Assembly: GCA_027491255.1 (NCBI GenBank)
Contig: JAIXWM010000189.1
Location: forward strand, 1 to 64,000
DNA: 64,000 nucleotides
Direction of reading: 5' to 3'
Source of the DNA: Rubrivivax sp.
Lineage (GTDB): Bacteria > Pseudomonadota > Gammaproteobacteria > Burkholderiales > Burkholderiaceae_C
Every line of letters starts with the position of its first letter. Within the stretch, counting starts at the first letter, position 1. This document shows, piece after piece, positions 1 to 12,000 of the stretch. Made by a program: the position numbers and the translations under genes. The notes beneath the pieces were generated by a model. It was given only the letters and a program-made list of their open reading frames with translations, did no database searches and had not been told where the DNA came from.

Positions 1-3000
1 CCGCGCCCGCGCCCGCCGCCGCGTCGGCCGCGTCGGCGCCCGGCGGCTCGGGCGGCGCGAGCGCCGAGCTGGTCTCGTTGGCGACCTGGGCGCGGATCAT
101 CGCGTCGTTGGTCGCCACGACCGAGATCGCGCCGGCCGCATCGACATCGGACTCGTCGATGTAGGCCATCACCTCCGAGGGGTTGGCATCACCGATGCTC
201 GTGCCCAGCAAGGCGTCGATGGCCGAGAACAGCACGTTCTGCGCCTGCCAGCCCACGGTGTTGAAGGCGAGCGTGACGCCGATCGCCTTGCCGTCGGAGC
301 TCATCGCGCTGATGTTGCTCGCGTCGATGTGCGCGGTGTTCGAGCCTTCGACGGTGACATCGCCCTCGGTGGTCGTCACCGTGCTGTGGGTGATGAAGGC
401 GTCGGCGCGGCTCTGGATCAGGTTGGTGGCGATGACGCCGCCCACGGCCACGCCCGGCGCCGATCCACCGGTCGCCTCGGCCGTGACGTCGAGTTCGGCG
501 GTGATGTGCGCCTCCTCGGTGGCCGTGACGCTGACCGATCCGGCCTCGAGCGTCGCGTGGCGGATGTAGGCCTTGGCGTGCGAGCGGATGTCGTTCAGCG
601 CGACGGCACCGCCCACGCCCATCGCCGCCTTGGCCGGGGGCTCGGGCGCGGGAGGTACGACCGGTTCCGTCTCGCCCTGCGCCCCAGGGGTGTAGCCGAC
701 CTCGACCGCCGTGATGGAGTGGCCGTCGAGCACGCCCCCGAAGCCGACGACGAAGCTGCCGGGCTCGACGCCATCCTCGACCTGGACGGCGATCCCGTCG
801 GCGTCCAGGCGCGCGCCGTCGGCCGACAGCGCACCCGCAAGCGCGCTGCGGATCTGCGCCGCGGTCGAGGTGATGGACAGACCCGTGGCTTCGTAGGCCA
901 CGCCATCGACCGTCACGCGCAGGTCGAAGGTGTCGACACCGGCCTCTGCGCCCGGCACCACGAAGGTGTAACCAGGGCCGGTGGCGATGCTGCCCTGCTC
1001 GAGCGTGGTGATCGCCGCGGACAGGGTGTCGGCCAGCGAGGTGGGCTTGAGCTGGTCGATGTTGGCCTTGGCGTAGCGGCCGTCGAAGCCGATACGGTAG
1101 GTGCCGTCAGCCTGGGCTGCCACCGTGAAGGTGTCGGCCCCGAAGGTCGCCTCCAGGGCGGACTCGATCAGCGTGGCCTGGTCTTCTGCGGTCGCGGCCG
1201 CACGCCCTTCGGACACCGTCCGGGTGTTGAACAGCAGCGTGGCCGCCTTGTCGACACGCGCCGCGGCGACCTGCAGCTGGTCCTTCGCGCCGGCGCCCTT
1301 GGCGAAACGGATGTCGAAATTCCAGCCGACCCGCGAAGCGGGGTCGAACCGGACGGTGACGTTGCCCTTGCCGACCCAGGCCGACAGCGCGGCCTCGATC
1401 CGGCTCGCGTCCGTGGTCGGGTCGCCGCTGAAGCGCAACTCGGCCGAGCGGTCCCCCAGGCTCAGGCGGTATTTCTGGCCGACGTCGGCATTGCGGTGCT
1501 GGAGGTTCAGCACCTGGTATTCGTTGGCCGACTCGCCGACCTCGAGCACCGGGATCGGCGCCGTGGTCTTGCGCTTGCCCAGCGAGAGCGTGAACTCCAG
1601 CGCCTGGGGCTGCGGCGGCACCAGCGCCGGCGGGGTCACCACGGTCTCGAGCGGCGGCAGGTCACGGCCCGCCAGCGCGCCCGCGAACTCGACGACCAGC
1701 GCGCCGGACTGCTGCGTCACCTGGGCCGAACCGGCGGTCCCCAGGGCCTTGTTGAGCGCCGTCTGGACCGTCGCCGCGGTCGCGCCGAAGGCGATCTCGC
1801 CGGTCAGCAGCCGCTTGCCGTCGACCGTCAGCGAAAGCTGGAACTCGCCTGCGGCAGCCGGGGCAAAGCTCAGCCGCTGCTGCTCGGGCGTCGCCTCGCC
1901 GGCCAGCGTGACCCGCTTGTGGATGAAGCCGGTGCTGCTGGGCTGCGCGCTGCCCAGATGGAATCCGAAACCGGTGGCCGGGATGGTCTTGCCCTTCAGC
2001 GCGCCGCCGAAGGCCACGCGGAAGCGCACGCCCTCCCCGGTCAGGCTGGGGTCCCGGGTGACGATGATGTCGCTGGCGCGGACGGCGATGCCGTCGATCT
2101 TGCCGTCGAGCAGCTTCGCGTAGGCCGTCTTCAGCTCGGCGATCGTGCGCTCGTTGTCTCGCCCGGCGAACAGGCCGACCACGCCACGGGCGGAGTCGCT
2201 GCCGAGCCAGACCTTGAACTCCTGGGTGACGAACCGGGCCTTGAAGGTGATCTCGATGCCGGGCGCCCCGGTGCTCGCGCCCTTTGCCGCCTCGGTGACG
2301 ACGATCCAGTCGCTGGTGTCGACGACCGCCTGGTCGAGCGCAGGCGAGACCACCCGCGCAAGGTCCAGCACCTGGACTTCGGAACGCGCGTCCTCGCCGA
2401 CGCCCGATTGCACGGCATCGGCCCAGACGCGGGGGTCGTCGCCCGCCTCCACCGGCTCTTCACCGTCCTGGCCGCCGGTCGTCGTGTCTTCGCCATCGCC
2501 GCCGGCCACGGTGTCGGTGCCCGCGCCGCCCGTGGCCGTGTCCTCGCCCTGGCCACCGGCGGTGCTGTCCTGACCGTCGGCCCCGGTCGTGGTGTCCTCG
2601 CCCGTCCCGCCCCCTTCGGCGGCCGTCTCGGACAGGTCCATCGTCGAGATCGGCAGGTCGATGCCGAAGCGCTCGAAGATGGGCTCGGCCAGCTTGAACG
2701 CGGCCTGCGCGATCGGGGTGTACTTCTCCAGCCATGACGGCGTGATGTCGCCGAGGTCGATCTCCGGAATCCGGATCGCGAAGAAGTTCTCGACCGGCAC
2801 GCCGTTCGCATCGGTCTGCGGCAGGCCGTCGGCGTCGAGTCCGTCGTCGATGAAGTAGCTCAGCAGCCCGGTGACCGCATCGGGCAACACGTCGTAGATG
2901 CTGAAGCTGATGTAGCTGTCTTCAGGCGCCGCGGCTTCGACATACTGGAAGCCGACGAGGTCGAGTTCCTGCGCAAGCAGATTCAGCCCCACGACGATGG

Positions 3001-6000
3001 GCACCTCCGCGCTGAGCTGCAGGCCCAGCAGCCCGAGGGTGACCGTCGGGTCGTAGAGGCGGAATTCCGAGGGCACGACCTCCAGCAGTTCCAGCACGCT
3101 GTCCACGCCGGGGATCTCGGGCCCGACGGAGGCGAACTCCATCGTCGGCAGGCTCAGCTCGACCGGATCGGCGCCGTCGTCGCTGACGATGAAGGGCTCG
3201 AGCAGCTCGTACAGCTCGCCCGGCAGCAGCTGTTCGAGCGAGAACTCGACGAACTTGTCGTCGATGTCGGCCACCGCGAGCGTCAGGTCGATGTCGATGC
3301 CGAAGAACTGTCCGATCAGCTGCGGATCGCTCAGCGTGAAGGTCGACGGCAGGACCTGCAGCACCGGCGCAAGCCCGCGTTCGATCGAGTCGGGGCTGGT
3401 CAGGTCGATGAAGATCTCGTCGCCCGAACGCTCGTAGGCCTCGAGCTCTTCGAGCGCCTCACCATCGTCCGCCTCGAGGTACAGGGCGAGCGCCTCGTCC
3501 AGGTCGAGGTCGAACAGCTCGCCCTCGAAGTCCGCCTCGTCGACCTCGTCGGACACCAGCGTGGCGTAGTCCTCGGGCGTCTCGAACTCGATCGTGCCGA
3601 AATCGAGCAGCAGCTCGCGGCCCAGCAGGGTCAGCTTGAAGCCGGGCGAATCGAAGGCGAAGTTGGCCGGCAGGAAGGGCTCGAGGTCGGCCGCGCTCAC
3701 TCCCTCGGGCATGTCGACATAGAGCTCGAGCCCGAGCTCGGGCATCGCGATGTCGAAGGCGCCCAGCCCGAACTCGAAGGTGTCGACCAGGCCGAGCAGC
3801 GAGGTGTCGATCCACCCGACCGAGCCCTTGACGCCCCAGCGCACCTCGCCGGCCTCGCCCGCGTCGACGGTGCCGAGTTCCTGCCGGTACTCCACATAGG
3901 GCAGGTCCGGGTCGGGCACCACCAGTTCGATGGCGATCTTCGGGCCGAGCGCGACCGCCAGCACCTTCTCGCCGTCGGCGGTCGGCCGGGTGATCTCGAA
4001 GCCGGCGGATTGCAGGTCGACACCGGCGCGCCGGGTGGCCAAGGGGTCGTCGCCCTCGACGAGCGGGCGCTCCAGGGTCTCGGGCTCGTCGCCAGGCTCC
4101 TCGGCGAGCATCTGGACCAGGCCCATGCCCTCCCAGCCCACCGTCACCCGCAGGTCCACCTGCCAGGCCTCGGCCGAGAGCGGGGCGTATTCCTCCCAGA
4201 GCTCGTCCTTGTCGAACCGGATCCGCGACAGGTCGATGCGCTGCGCCTGTTCGCCCAGGTAGCGGTAGAGCCGCCCCGGGTCCCCTCCGGGCTCGTGGTC
4301 GGCGGCCACCTTGACCAGCATCTCGGGCTCGACCCACTGGCTGCCGTCGGAACTCTCGAAGTCGGCCTCGGCGTCCGAGAGCCTGAGCTCCTGCTCGATC
4401 CAGGGCAGGCCGACGCTGTCGTCCTCGGCCTGCACGACGCCGATCGCGCCCAGCACGTTGAGCGCGCGCTCGGCGTTGGAATCGAAGCGCCCGAACTCGA
4501 TCGGATCGGCCTCGACGTCGGCGGGGTCCGACTCGTCGTCGATGAAGGGCTCGAGGTAGCTGTAGACGCTCTCGGGCAGCCATTCCTCGAGACCGATGAC
4601 AAAGGTCTCTTCGTCGCTGTCGGCCGCGCGCAGCTCCTCGGGAAGGAAGGCGCTGACCGGCAGCGTGTATTCGACGTCGAGCCCGAGCAGTTGGCCGACG
4701 ACACCCAGGTCGGCGAGGACGAAGCTCGACGGGATGATCTTGATCAGGTCGCCCAGCACGGTCGCGACCGAATCGTCCTCGTCGGAGTCGGGGTCGAGCA
4801 CGTTGACCTCGATCTCCTCGCCGGACACCTCGTACGCGTCGAGGCCGCTGACATGACCGTCCAGGTCGAGCTCGGACATCTGGGCGATGACCTCGTCCAG
4901 GTCGACCGCGGACAGGCTCAGCTCGCCGGGATCCAGGAAAGGATCGATCAGGTGCGCGTAGGCATCGGGCGTGTCGATCGTGATCGAGTCGCCGAAGTCC
5001 AGCAGCAGCTCCTGGCCCAGCACCGTGACCTTGAACGGGGCCAGCGACACCTCGAACGACGCGGGCAGGAAGGGCGTGGTGGCCCCATCATCGGCGTAGA
5101 TCGACAGGTCGAGCTCGGGCAGCACGAAGCGCAGTTCGCCTTCGGCCCATGCTTCGGCGTCGACCACATCGAACAGCGCGAGGTCTTTCCAGCCGACCGA
5201 CACCTCGAGTCCCCAGTCGACCGTCGCCGCGCTGCCATCGGCGGCCTCGTCGCCGAGCGCAGACTGCCGGAACTGCGCCTGCGGCATCGAGGGGTTGGGC
5301 AGCAGCAGCTCGAGGCCGACCTGCGGGCCCTGGATGGACTCGCCCAGGACGTTGTAGCCGGGCGCCTGGATCGACACGCCGGTCTCGAGCTCGGTCATGG
5401 AGCCCTCGGCCGGCTGCTCCATGAACATCTCGAACAGGGACTTGTCGTGCCAGCCGATGCCCGCGCGCAGCCCGATGTCCCATTCCTGGCCGGCGAGGTC
5501 GACCGTCGTCAGCACCAGGTCCTGCTCGAAATACGGCAGGTCCGGGTTGTTGATGTCGATCGTGATCGCATCGTCCCAGTAGTCCTCGGCCCGCTCTTCC
5601 ACGCCCTCGGCGCCCAGCAGCACGTCGAGGTCTATCGGGTCCATCTCGATGACCATCGGGTCGCGGCCCGGGTCGACGAAGTCGGCGAGCGACTGCGGCG
5701 TGTCGATCTCGATCGCCCCGCCGTGGACGATCTGGACCGGCTTGCCGAACAGCGTGACCTGCAGCGCCGGGACGCGCAGCACGAACTTGGAGGGCAGGAA
5801 CTGCAGCGAGTCGATCTCGACGTCGCCGAAGAAGACCGTGGCGCCAAATTCGGGCAGCACCGGCGAGAAGCGCCCTTTCAGCAGCGCCGGCAGATTGATC
5901 ATCTGCAGCAGCGTCGTGTCGGGCCAGCCGATCGCCGCGCGCAGGCCCCAGTCGAAGGACTGGCCGCCATGATCGATCGTGCCGAGCACGAGGTCGTGCT

Positions 6001-9000
6001 CGTAGTACGGCATCTGCGGATCGGGCAGCCTGAAGTCCAGCCTCAGCTCGGGCCCGACCCGGTCGAACAGGCTGCCCACACCCAGCGCGAAGCCGGTGTC
6101 GGTCGCCTCGAAGCCGGCCTCGGCACCCTTGGCCCCCTTGCCGTCGAGGAAGTCCTTGACCGTCAGATCGGCCCAGCCGCCCCCCACCGCGAAGCCGACA
6201 TCGTGTTCCTCGCCACCGAAGGGGATGGTCGCGAGAATGACTTCCTTTTCCTGGTAGGGCATCTCGGATTCGAGAAAGCCCAGCACATTGCCGACGAAGC
6301 CCACGGGCGGCAGCAGTTCGTGCCAGTAGCCGGTGTCGCCGTAGTTGGTCTCGGACAGGTCGACCGTCGTCGCCTCGCCGCCCAGGTAGCGGTAGATGCG
6401 GCCCGGGGTGCCGCCGGCCTCGTGGTCCTCGGCCACCAGCACCTGCATGCCGAAGTCGATCTCCTGCTCGCCGTCGGCGCTGTTGAAGTCGACCGCGAAG
6501 TACTCCCCGTCGCCCTCGCCCGCATCGCCCCCGGCCGAGGCGCTCACGACGATGGTGACCGCATTGATCGAAGGCGCGTCCGCGGCCTCGACCGTGACCT
6601 CGCCGCCGACCACCAGTTCCTCCTCGGAGCCGGCGGGCATCAGGATGAAGGCGTCGGCGCCCGAGCTGACCTTGTTGGTCGCCAGGACCATGCTCGCCGC
6701 GGCGCCACCCTCGGCACTGGCCTCGTTGCTCGTGCTCGCGTCGATGGTGGCCGTCATCGCGGCGTTGACGCTCAGGTCGCCGCCGACGTCGAAAGTCGTG
6801 TTCTCGATCTTCGCCAGCACGTCGGCCGGCTGTTCCGTGCCGATGTTGCCGCCCAGCAGCGCGTCGACCGCCTTGCTGAAGATGTTCTGCGGCTGCCAGC
6901 CCAGGGTGTTGAAGGCCAGCGTCACGCCCACGGCCGTGCCACCCGAGGTGATCGAGGCCGTGTTCTCGGCGAGGATCTCGGATTCGTTCTCGGCGCTGAC
7001 GGTCAGGCTGCCGCCGGCGGTGAGCTCGGACTCGGTGAGCGTGGCCTCGGCGCTCGACAGCACCACATTGTTGGCGATCAGGCCGTTGACCGCGATCGGG
7101 GTGCTCGTGCCGCCGGCCAGGGACTCGCCACCGGCGTCGGCGGCTGCGCCGTCGGCCGCCCCGGCGTCGGCCGCCGCGCCGTCGGTCGCCCCGGCGTCGG
7201 CGCCTGCATCGGCGGCCTCTTCCTCCGACAGCGACTGCGTCACCCCGCTGACGGTGGCCGAGAGCCGGGCCACCTCCAGCGCCTCGACCGTCACGTCGCC
7301 GCCCGCCTCCAGGCTGACGCGGTCGATGCCGGAGCGGACCCCGGCCCGCAGGTCGTTGTTGACGGCCAGCCCGCCGATGGCCACGCCGCCGCCGCTGGTG
7401 GCCGCCAGGCTCGCGTCGGCCCCGATGATGGCGCTGTCGCGCGCCAGCACCGACACATTGCCGCCGGCCGACAGGGCCAGGGGCTCGGGCGGGTCGTCGC
7501 CCGCGGTCAGTGTGGTGGGACCGTCGACCGAGGGGCTGATCCAGGCCAGGCTGTCGGTGGCCAGGCGGTTGGCCGCGAGCACGAAGCTCGCCCCAGCGGA
7601 GCCGGCACCGGCGGTGGCCTCGTTGCTCAGCGTGGCGCTGATGTAGGCGCCGTGCTGGGCGTCGGGATCGTCCTCTTCCAGGGCGCCGGCCTGCACGCGC
7701 AGGTCGCCGCCGACGATCGCGTCGCTCGCCACCAGGCGGGCGCGGACCAGCGCCGGCTGCATCTCGGCACCGGCGCTGGTGCCCAGCAGCGCATTGATCG
7801 AGTTCGAGAAGATGTTCTGCGGCACCCAGCCGATGGAGTTGAAGGCGAGCATCACCCCCACGGCGGTGCCGTCGGACTCCATCGTCGCGGTGTTCGAGGC
7901 CTCGATCGTCGAGACGTTGTCGGCCAGCACCTCGAGCGCGCCCTCGACGACGAGCACGCTGCCGGTGACCACGGCGTCGGCGCGGCTGAGCACGAGGTTG
8001 TTGGCGATCAGGCCGTTGACCGCCAGGCTGGTCGCCGGGGCCGCGGGCTGTTCCGCCGCGCCCGCGCCGTCGGTGCCGGCATCGGTCCCGGCGTCAGCGC
8101 CCGCATCGGCTCCGTCGCCGGCCGCAGCGTCAGTCCCGGCCTCAGTCCCGGCGTCGGTGCCTGCATCGGCGCCAGCCTCGTCCGCCGGCGCCTCCTCGGC
8201 CGGGGCGGTGGACGTGGTCTCGCCCGTCAAGGTGGCCGAGATGCCCGCCGATTCCAGCGCCAGCACCAGCATGTCCTCGACGACCGAGCCCTGCACGCGT
8301 TCGACCCGCGCATCGACCTGGCTGCGCACGTCGTTGCGCACGATCAGGCCGCCCACGGCCACGCCGCCGCCGCTGCCGGCCACCATCTCGGCCTCGGCCT
8401 CGATCTGTGCCTCGTCCTCGGCGGTCACCGACAGCGTGCTGCCGGCGCTGATCGACACCGGCGCATCGCCCTCGTCGCCAGCGTCGATCTCGGCCAGGGC
8501 GCGGGCGCTGATCATGTTGCTGGCCAGCACCAGCCCCGCCCCGGCGCCGGCGCCCGAGGACGTGGCCTCGTTGAGGATCTTGGCGCTCACGCGCTCGCGC
8601 GCCCGGGCTTCGACGGCCAACGCGCCGCCGGCCTGAAGGGCACTCGAAAGCACACTGGCCGCAACGAGCGCCGGGTCCTCGTCGCCGATGCTCGTACCCA
8701 GCAGCGCGTCCAGCGCATTGAACAGGACGTTCTGCGACTCCCAGCCGATGGTGTTGAAGGCCAGCGTCGCCGCCACCGCAGCCCCCGACGCGGCGGCGGT
8801 CGCGGCGTTGTCGGCCTCGATCAGCGAGCCGTTGCGCGCCTCCACCGACAGGTCGCCGCCGGCCGTGATGCGGCTGTCGAGCACGGTGTTGCGCACCTGG
8901 GCCAGCACCGTGTTCGTCGCGATCAGGCCGTTGAGGGCGAAGGAGGCCTCCTCGGGATCTTCGACCTCCCCCGGCAAGGGCTCCGGTTCCGGGACGACCG

Positions 9001-12000
9001 GGCCCAGAGGAGACGCCTCGTCCACGGCCTCGATGTCCACGTCCTCCAGCGGCTCGTCGGTCAGCAGTGCCGTGATCGTCGACGAGCCCCGTGCCTGGAT
9101 GGCCACATCGCCCTCGACGGCCACCGTGGCCCGGTCGATGAGCGTGTCGACGACGCTGCGCACGTCGTTGCGCACGAGCTTGCCGCCCACCGAGGCCGCG
9201 CCGCTGCTCGAGGCCGAACCGCCGATGCGCGCGGAGATGCCGGCGGTGTCGCTGGCCCGGGCGCTGAGGTCACCGCCGACCACGACCGCATCGGTCTCGC
9301 CGGCGCCCAGCGGACGCAGCACCAGCGTCGCGCGCGAGCTCAGCAGGTTGCTGGCCAGCACGAAGCCCACCGCCGCGCCGCCGCTGGAGCTGACCGCGTT
9401 GACAATGGTGGCCGTGATCTGCGGCACCGACACGGCCGCGGCGTCCAGGTCGCCGGCGACGTCGATCTCGACGTCCTCGATGCGGACGTTCACCTCGGCC
9501 GGCACCTCGGTGCCCACCGCGTCGGTGCCGAGGAAGGTGTCGAGCGCGGCGGCGAAGACGTTCTGCGCCGCCCAGCCGATGGTGTTGAAGGCGAGCACCG
9601 CGCCCACGGCCGTGCCCGAGCTCTCGGTGACGGCGGTGTTGGTGGCCGTGATCGACGACTCGTTGCCGGCGGTGACCGAAAGGCCCCCGTCCTCGGCGGC
9701 GACGGAGGCATCGCGCAGCACGGCCTCGGCCTGCGAGAGGACGAGGTTGGTCGCGATCAGGCCGTTGACGGCGACCGAGCTCGGGGCGGCGCCGGCGCCA
9801 CCGGCGCCGTCCGACGCCTCGCCGGTGCCGGCATCGCCCTCGGCGGCGGCCGAATCCTCACCCGACTCGTCGAAACCGGACTCGCTGGACGCGCGCACCG
9901 TGCCGCTCAGCGTGGCCTCGATGCGCGCGCCGAGGCTGGCGTCGATGGCCACGTCGCCGCCGGACGCGAGGTTCAGGTCCTCGACGTCCGACAGCACACC
10001 CGCACGCACGTCGTTGCGCACGACGATGCCGCCCACAGCCACGCTCGAGCCGCCCGATGACGAGACCGCCGACATCGTCACGTCGGCCGTGATCTCGGCG
10101 GCCTCGGCGGCGTTGACCGTCACGGCGCCCCCCGCCTCGACCTCGGCGCGCGGGCGGCCGCCACCGGCGCCGCGCAGCGCCGAGGACGTCTCGGTGCGGA
10201 TGCGGTTGCTTGCCAGGATGGCCGATGCGCCCACGCCCAGGCCGGGGCCGCTGGCGCTCGCGCTGGAGGCGTTGCTGATGGCCGCGCTGATGCCGGCCTC
10301 GTCGGTGGCGACGACGCTCACGTCCCCCCCGGCCGTGATGTCGCTGCCCTCGACCAGGGCGTCGACGACCAGCGGCCGCTCGGTCGTGCCGACGTCGGTG
10401 CCGAGCAGGCTGTTCAGGCCGGCCGCGGCGATGTTGCCCATGTCCCAGCCGATGGCATTGAAGGCCAGCGTCGCGCCCGCAGCCGATCCGGCCGCGCCGG
10501 TGACCGCGGTGCCCGCGCTCGACTCGGCCGCGAGTGCCGAAGCCTGGTTCGCCTCGACGAAGACGTTGCCGTCGCCGGCGTCCACGCTCGTGTCGACCAC
10601 ATGGGCCTGGATCGAGCCGGTGAGCTGGTTCCAGGCGAAGGTGCCGCCAAGCGCCAGGCTGGACCCGGCCCCGCCGCCCCCTGTATCGGCCTCCTCTTCA
10701 GCCGCGTCGCCCTCGGGGGCGACCACCGCCAGCGATTCGGTGACCGCGCCGAGTTCGGCGGCGCCGCTGGCGATCACCGCGACGTCGCCGGCCTCGATCA
10801 CCGAGCGCAGGGCCCAGGCCTCGACAGCGCGCTCGACGGTGTTGCTGGCCGAGGCGATGCCGACCTTGACGTTGTCGAGCGTCGGCACGTCGGCGGAGAA
10901 GCCGGCGCTGCTGGCATTGAAGACCGTCTGGTCGCGCGCCAGCACGGTCACCGATTCCGGCACCTGGACCTGGACGTCGGTCAGGCCGGCGCGGGTCGAT
11001 CCGCGGGCCTTGTTGGCGGCGACCTTGCCGCTGGAACCGTGCGTGGCCCCCGAGACCGCGTAGACCGCCAGCGCCTGGGCGTCGACCTCGGCGCCGAAGA
11101 CGAGGGCCTCGACGTTGTCCGTGACAGCCATCGTCTGCACGCCGATGAGGCTCGAGATGACCTCGCCGAAGACTCCGGGCCGGTCCTCGTCGTCGGCTTC
11201 ATCGGGCTCGGCGTCGAGCGACGCGGCAGCCACATGGATCGAGCCGGCGTTGGCCTCGTCCACGCCCGCGATCGTCACCGTCTTCAGGCCGTCGCCGAGC
11301 AGGGCCCGCGTGTCGCGGAACAGGTCGATGCGGCCGAGGCCGGCGTCGAACCCCCCGAACCCGAGAGCGGTCGCCACGCCCGAGGACAGGCTGTCCACCG
11401 TGTCGAGGACGACGCTGAAGCGGCTGCGGTCGAGGGCCTCGATGACCACGCCGCCGGGCTGCGACTCGGCCTCGCCCTGCCCGCTGTCGGCGGCCTGGAT
11501 GGTGATGCTCGCGCCGCCCGCCACGCCCGCCAGCGTCACCTGGTCGGCCTTCATCTCGACCAGGCCGCCCGCGGCCGACCGGTCGATGACGACGCGGTTC
11601 TCGGTGAGGGCGATGACCTCCACGGAGGCGGCCGTGACGGTGGCCTCCGCGCCGATCCATGCACTGGCCCGCGTGCTGACCGACAGATCGGTCAGCGCCA
11701 GCGGCACCTCGCCGACCAGCGTGACCGCCGCGGCCACCCGGGCGTCCAGGACCAGCGCGCCGCCGGCCACGACCGAGCCCTCGATGGCGATCTCGGCCTG
11801 CCGCGCAACCTCCTCCTCTTCGCTGGAGGCGATGGATTCAGCGCCCAGAAGCACACTGCCGCCGGCGCGCACCTCGTCGGCCGCACCGAGCTGAATCGAC
11901 TCGCCCTGGACCAGCAGCGAGGCTGCGCCGAGGTCGAGGCTGCCGAGCACGACCTGATCGACGCCCGAACCGCCGTCGATGGCCAGCCACCCCGACGGGC

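Noticed and set aside
4010..10060. A 2,016-codon open frame on the plus strand across the giant gene
   Set aside because: Its translation is Arg/Gly/Asp/His-rich nonsense with no conserved motif. The minus-strand frame in the same DNA carries coherent protein repeats. It is a shadow caused by high GC content and biased codon use.
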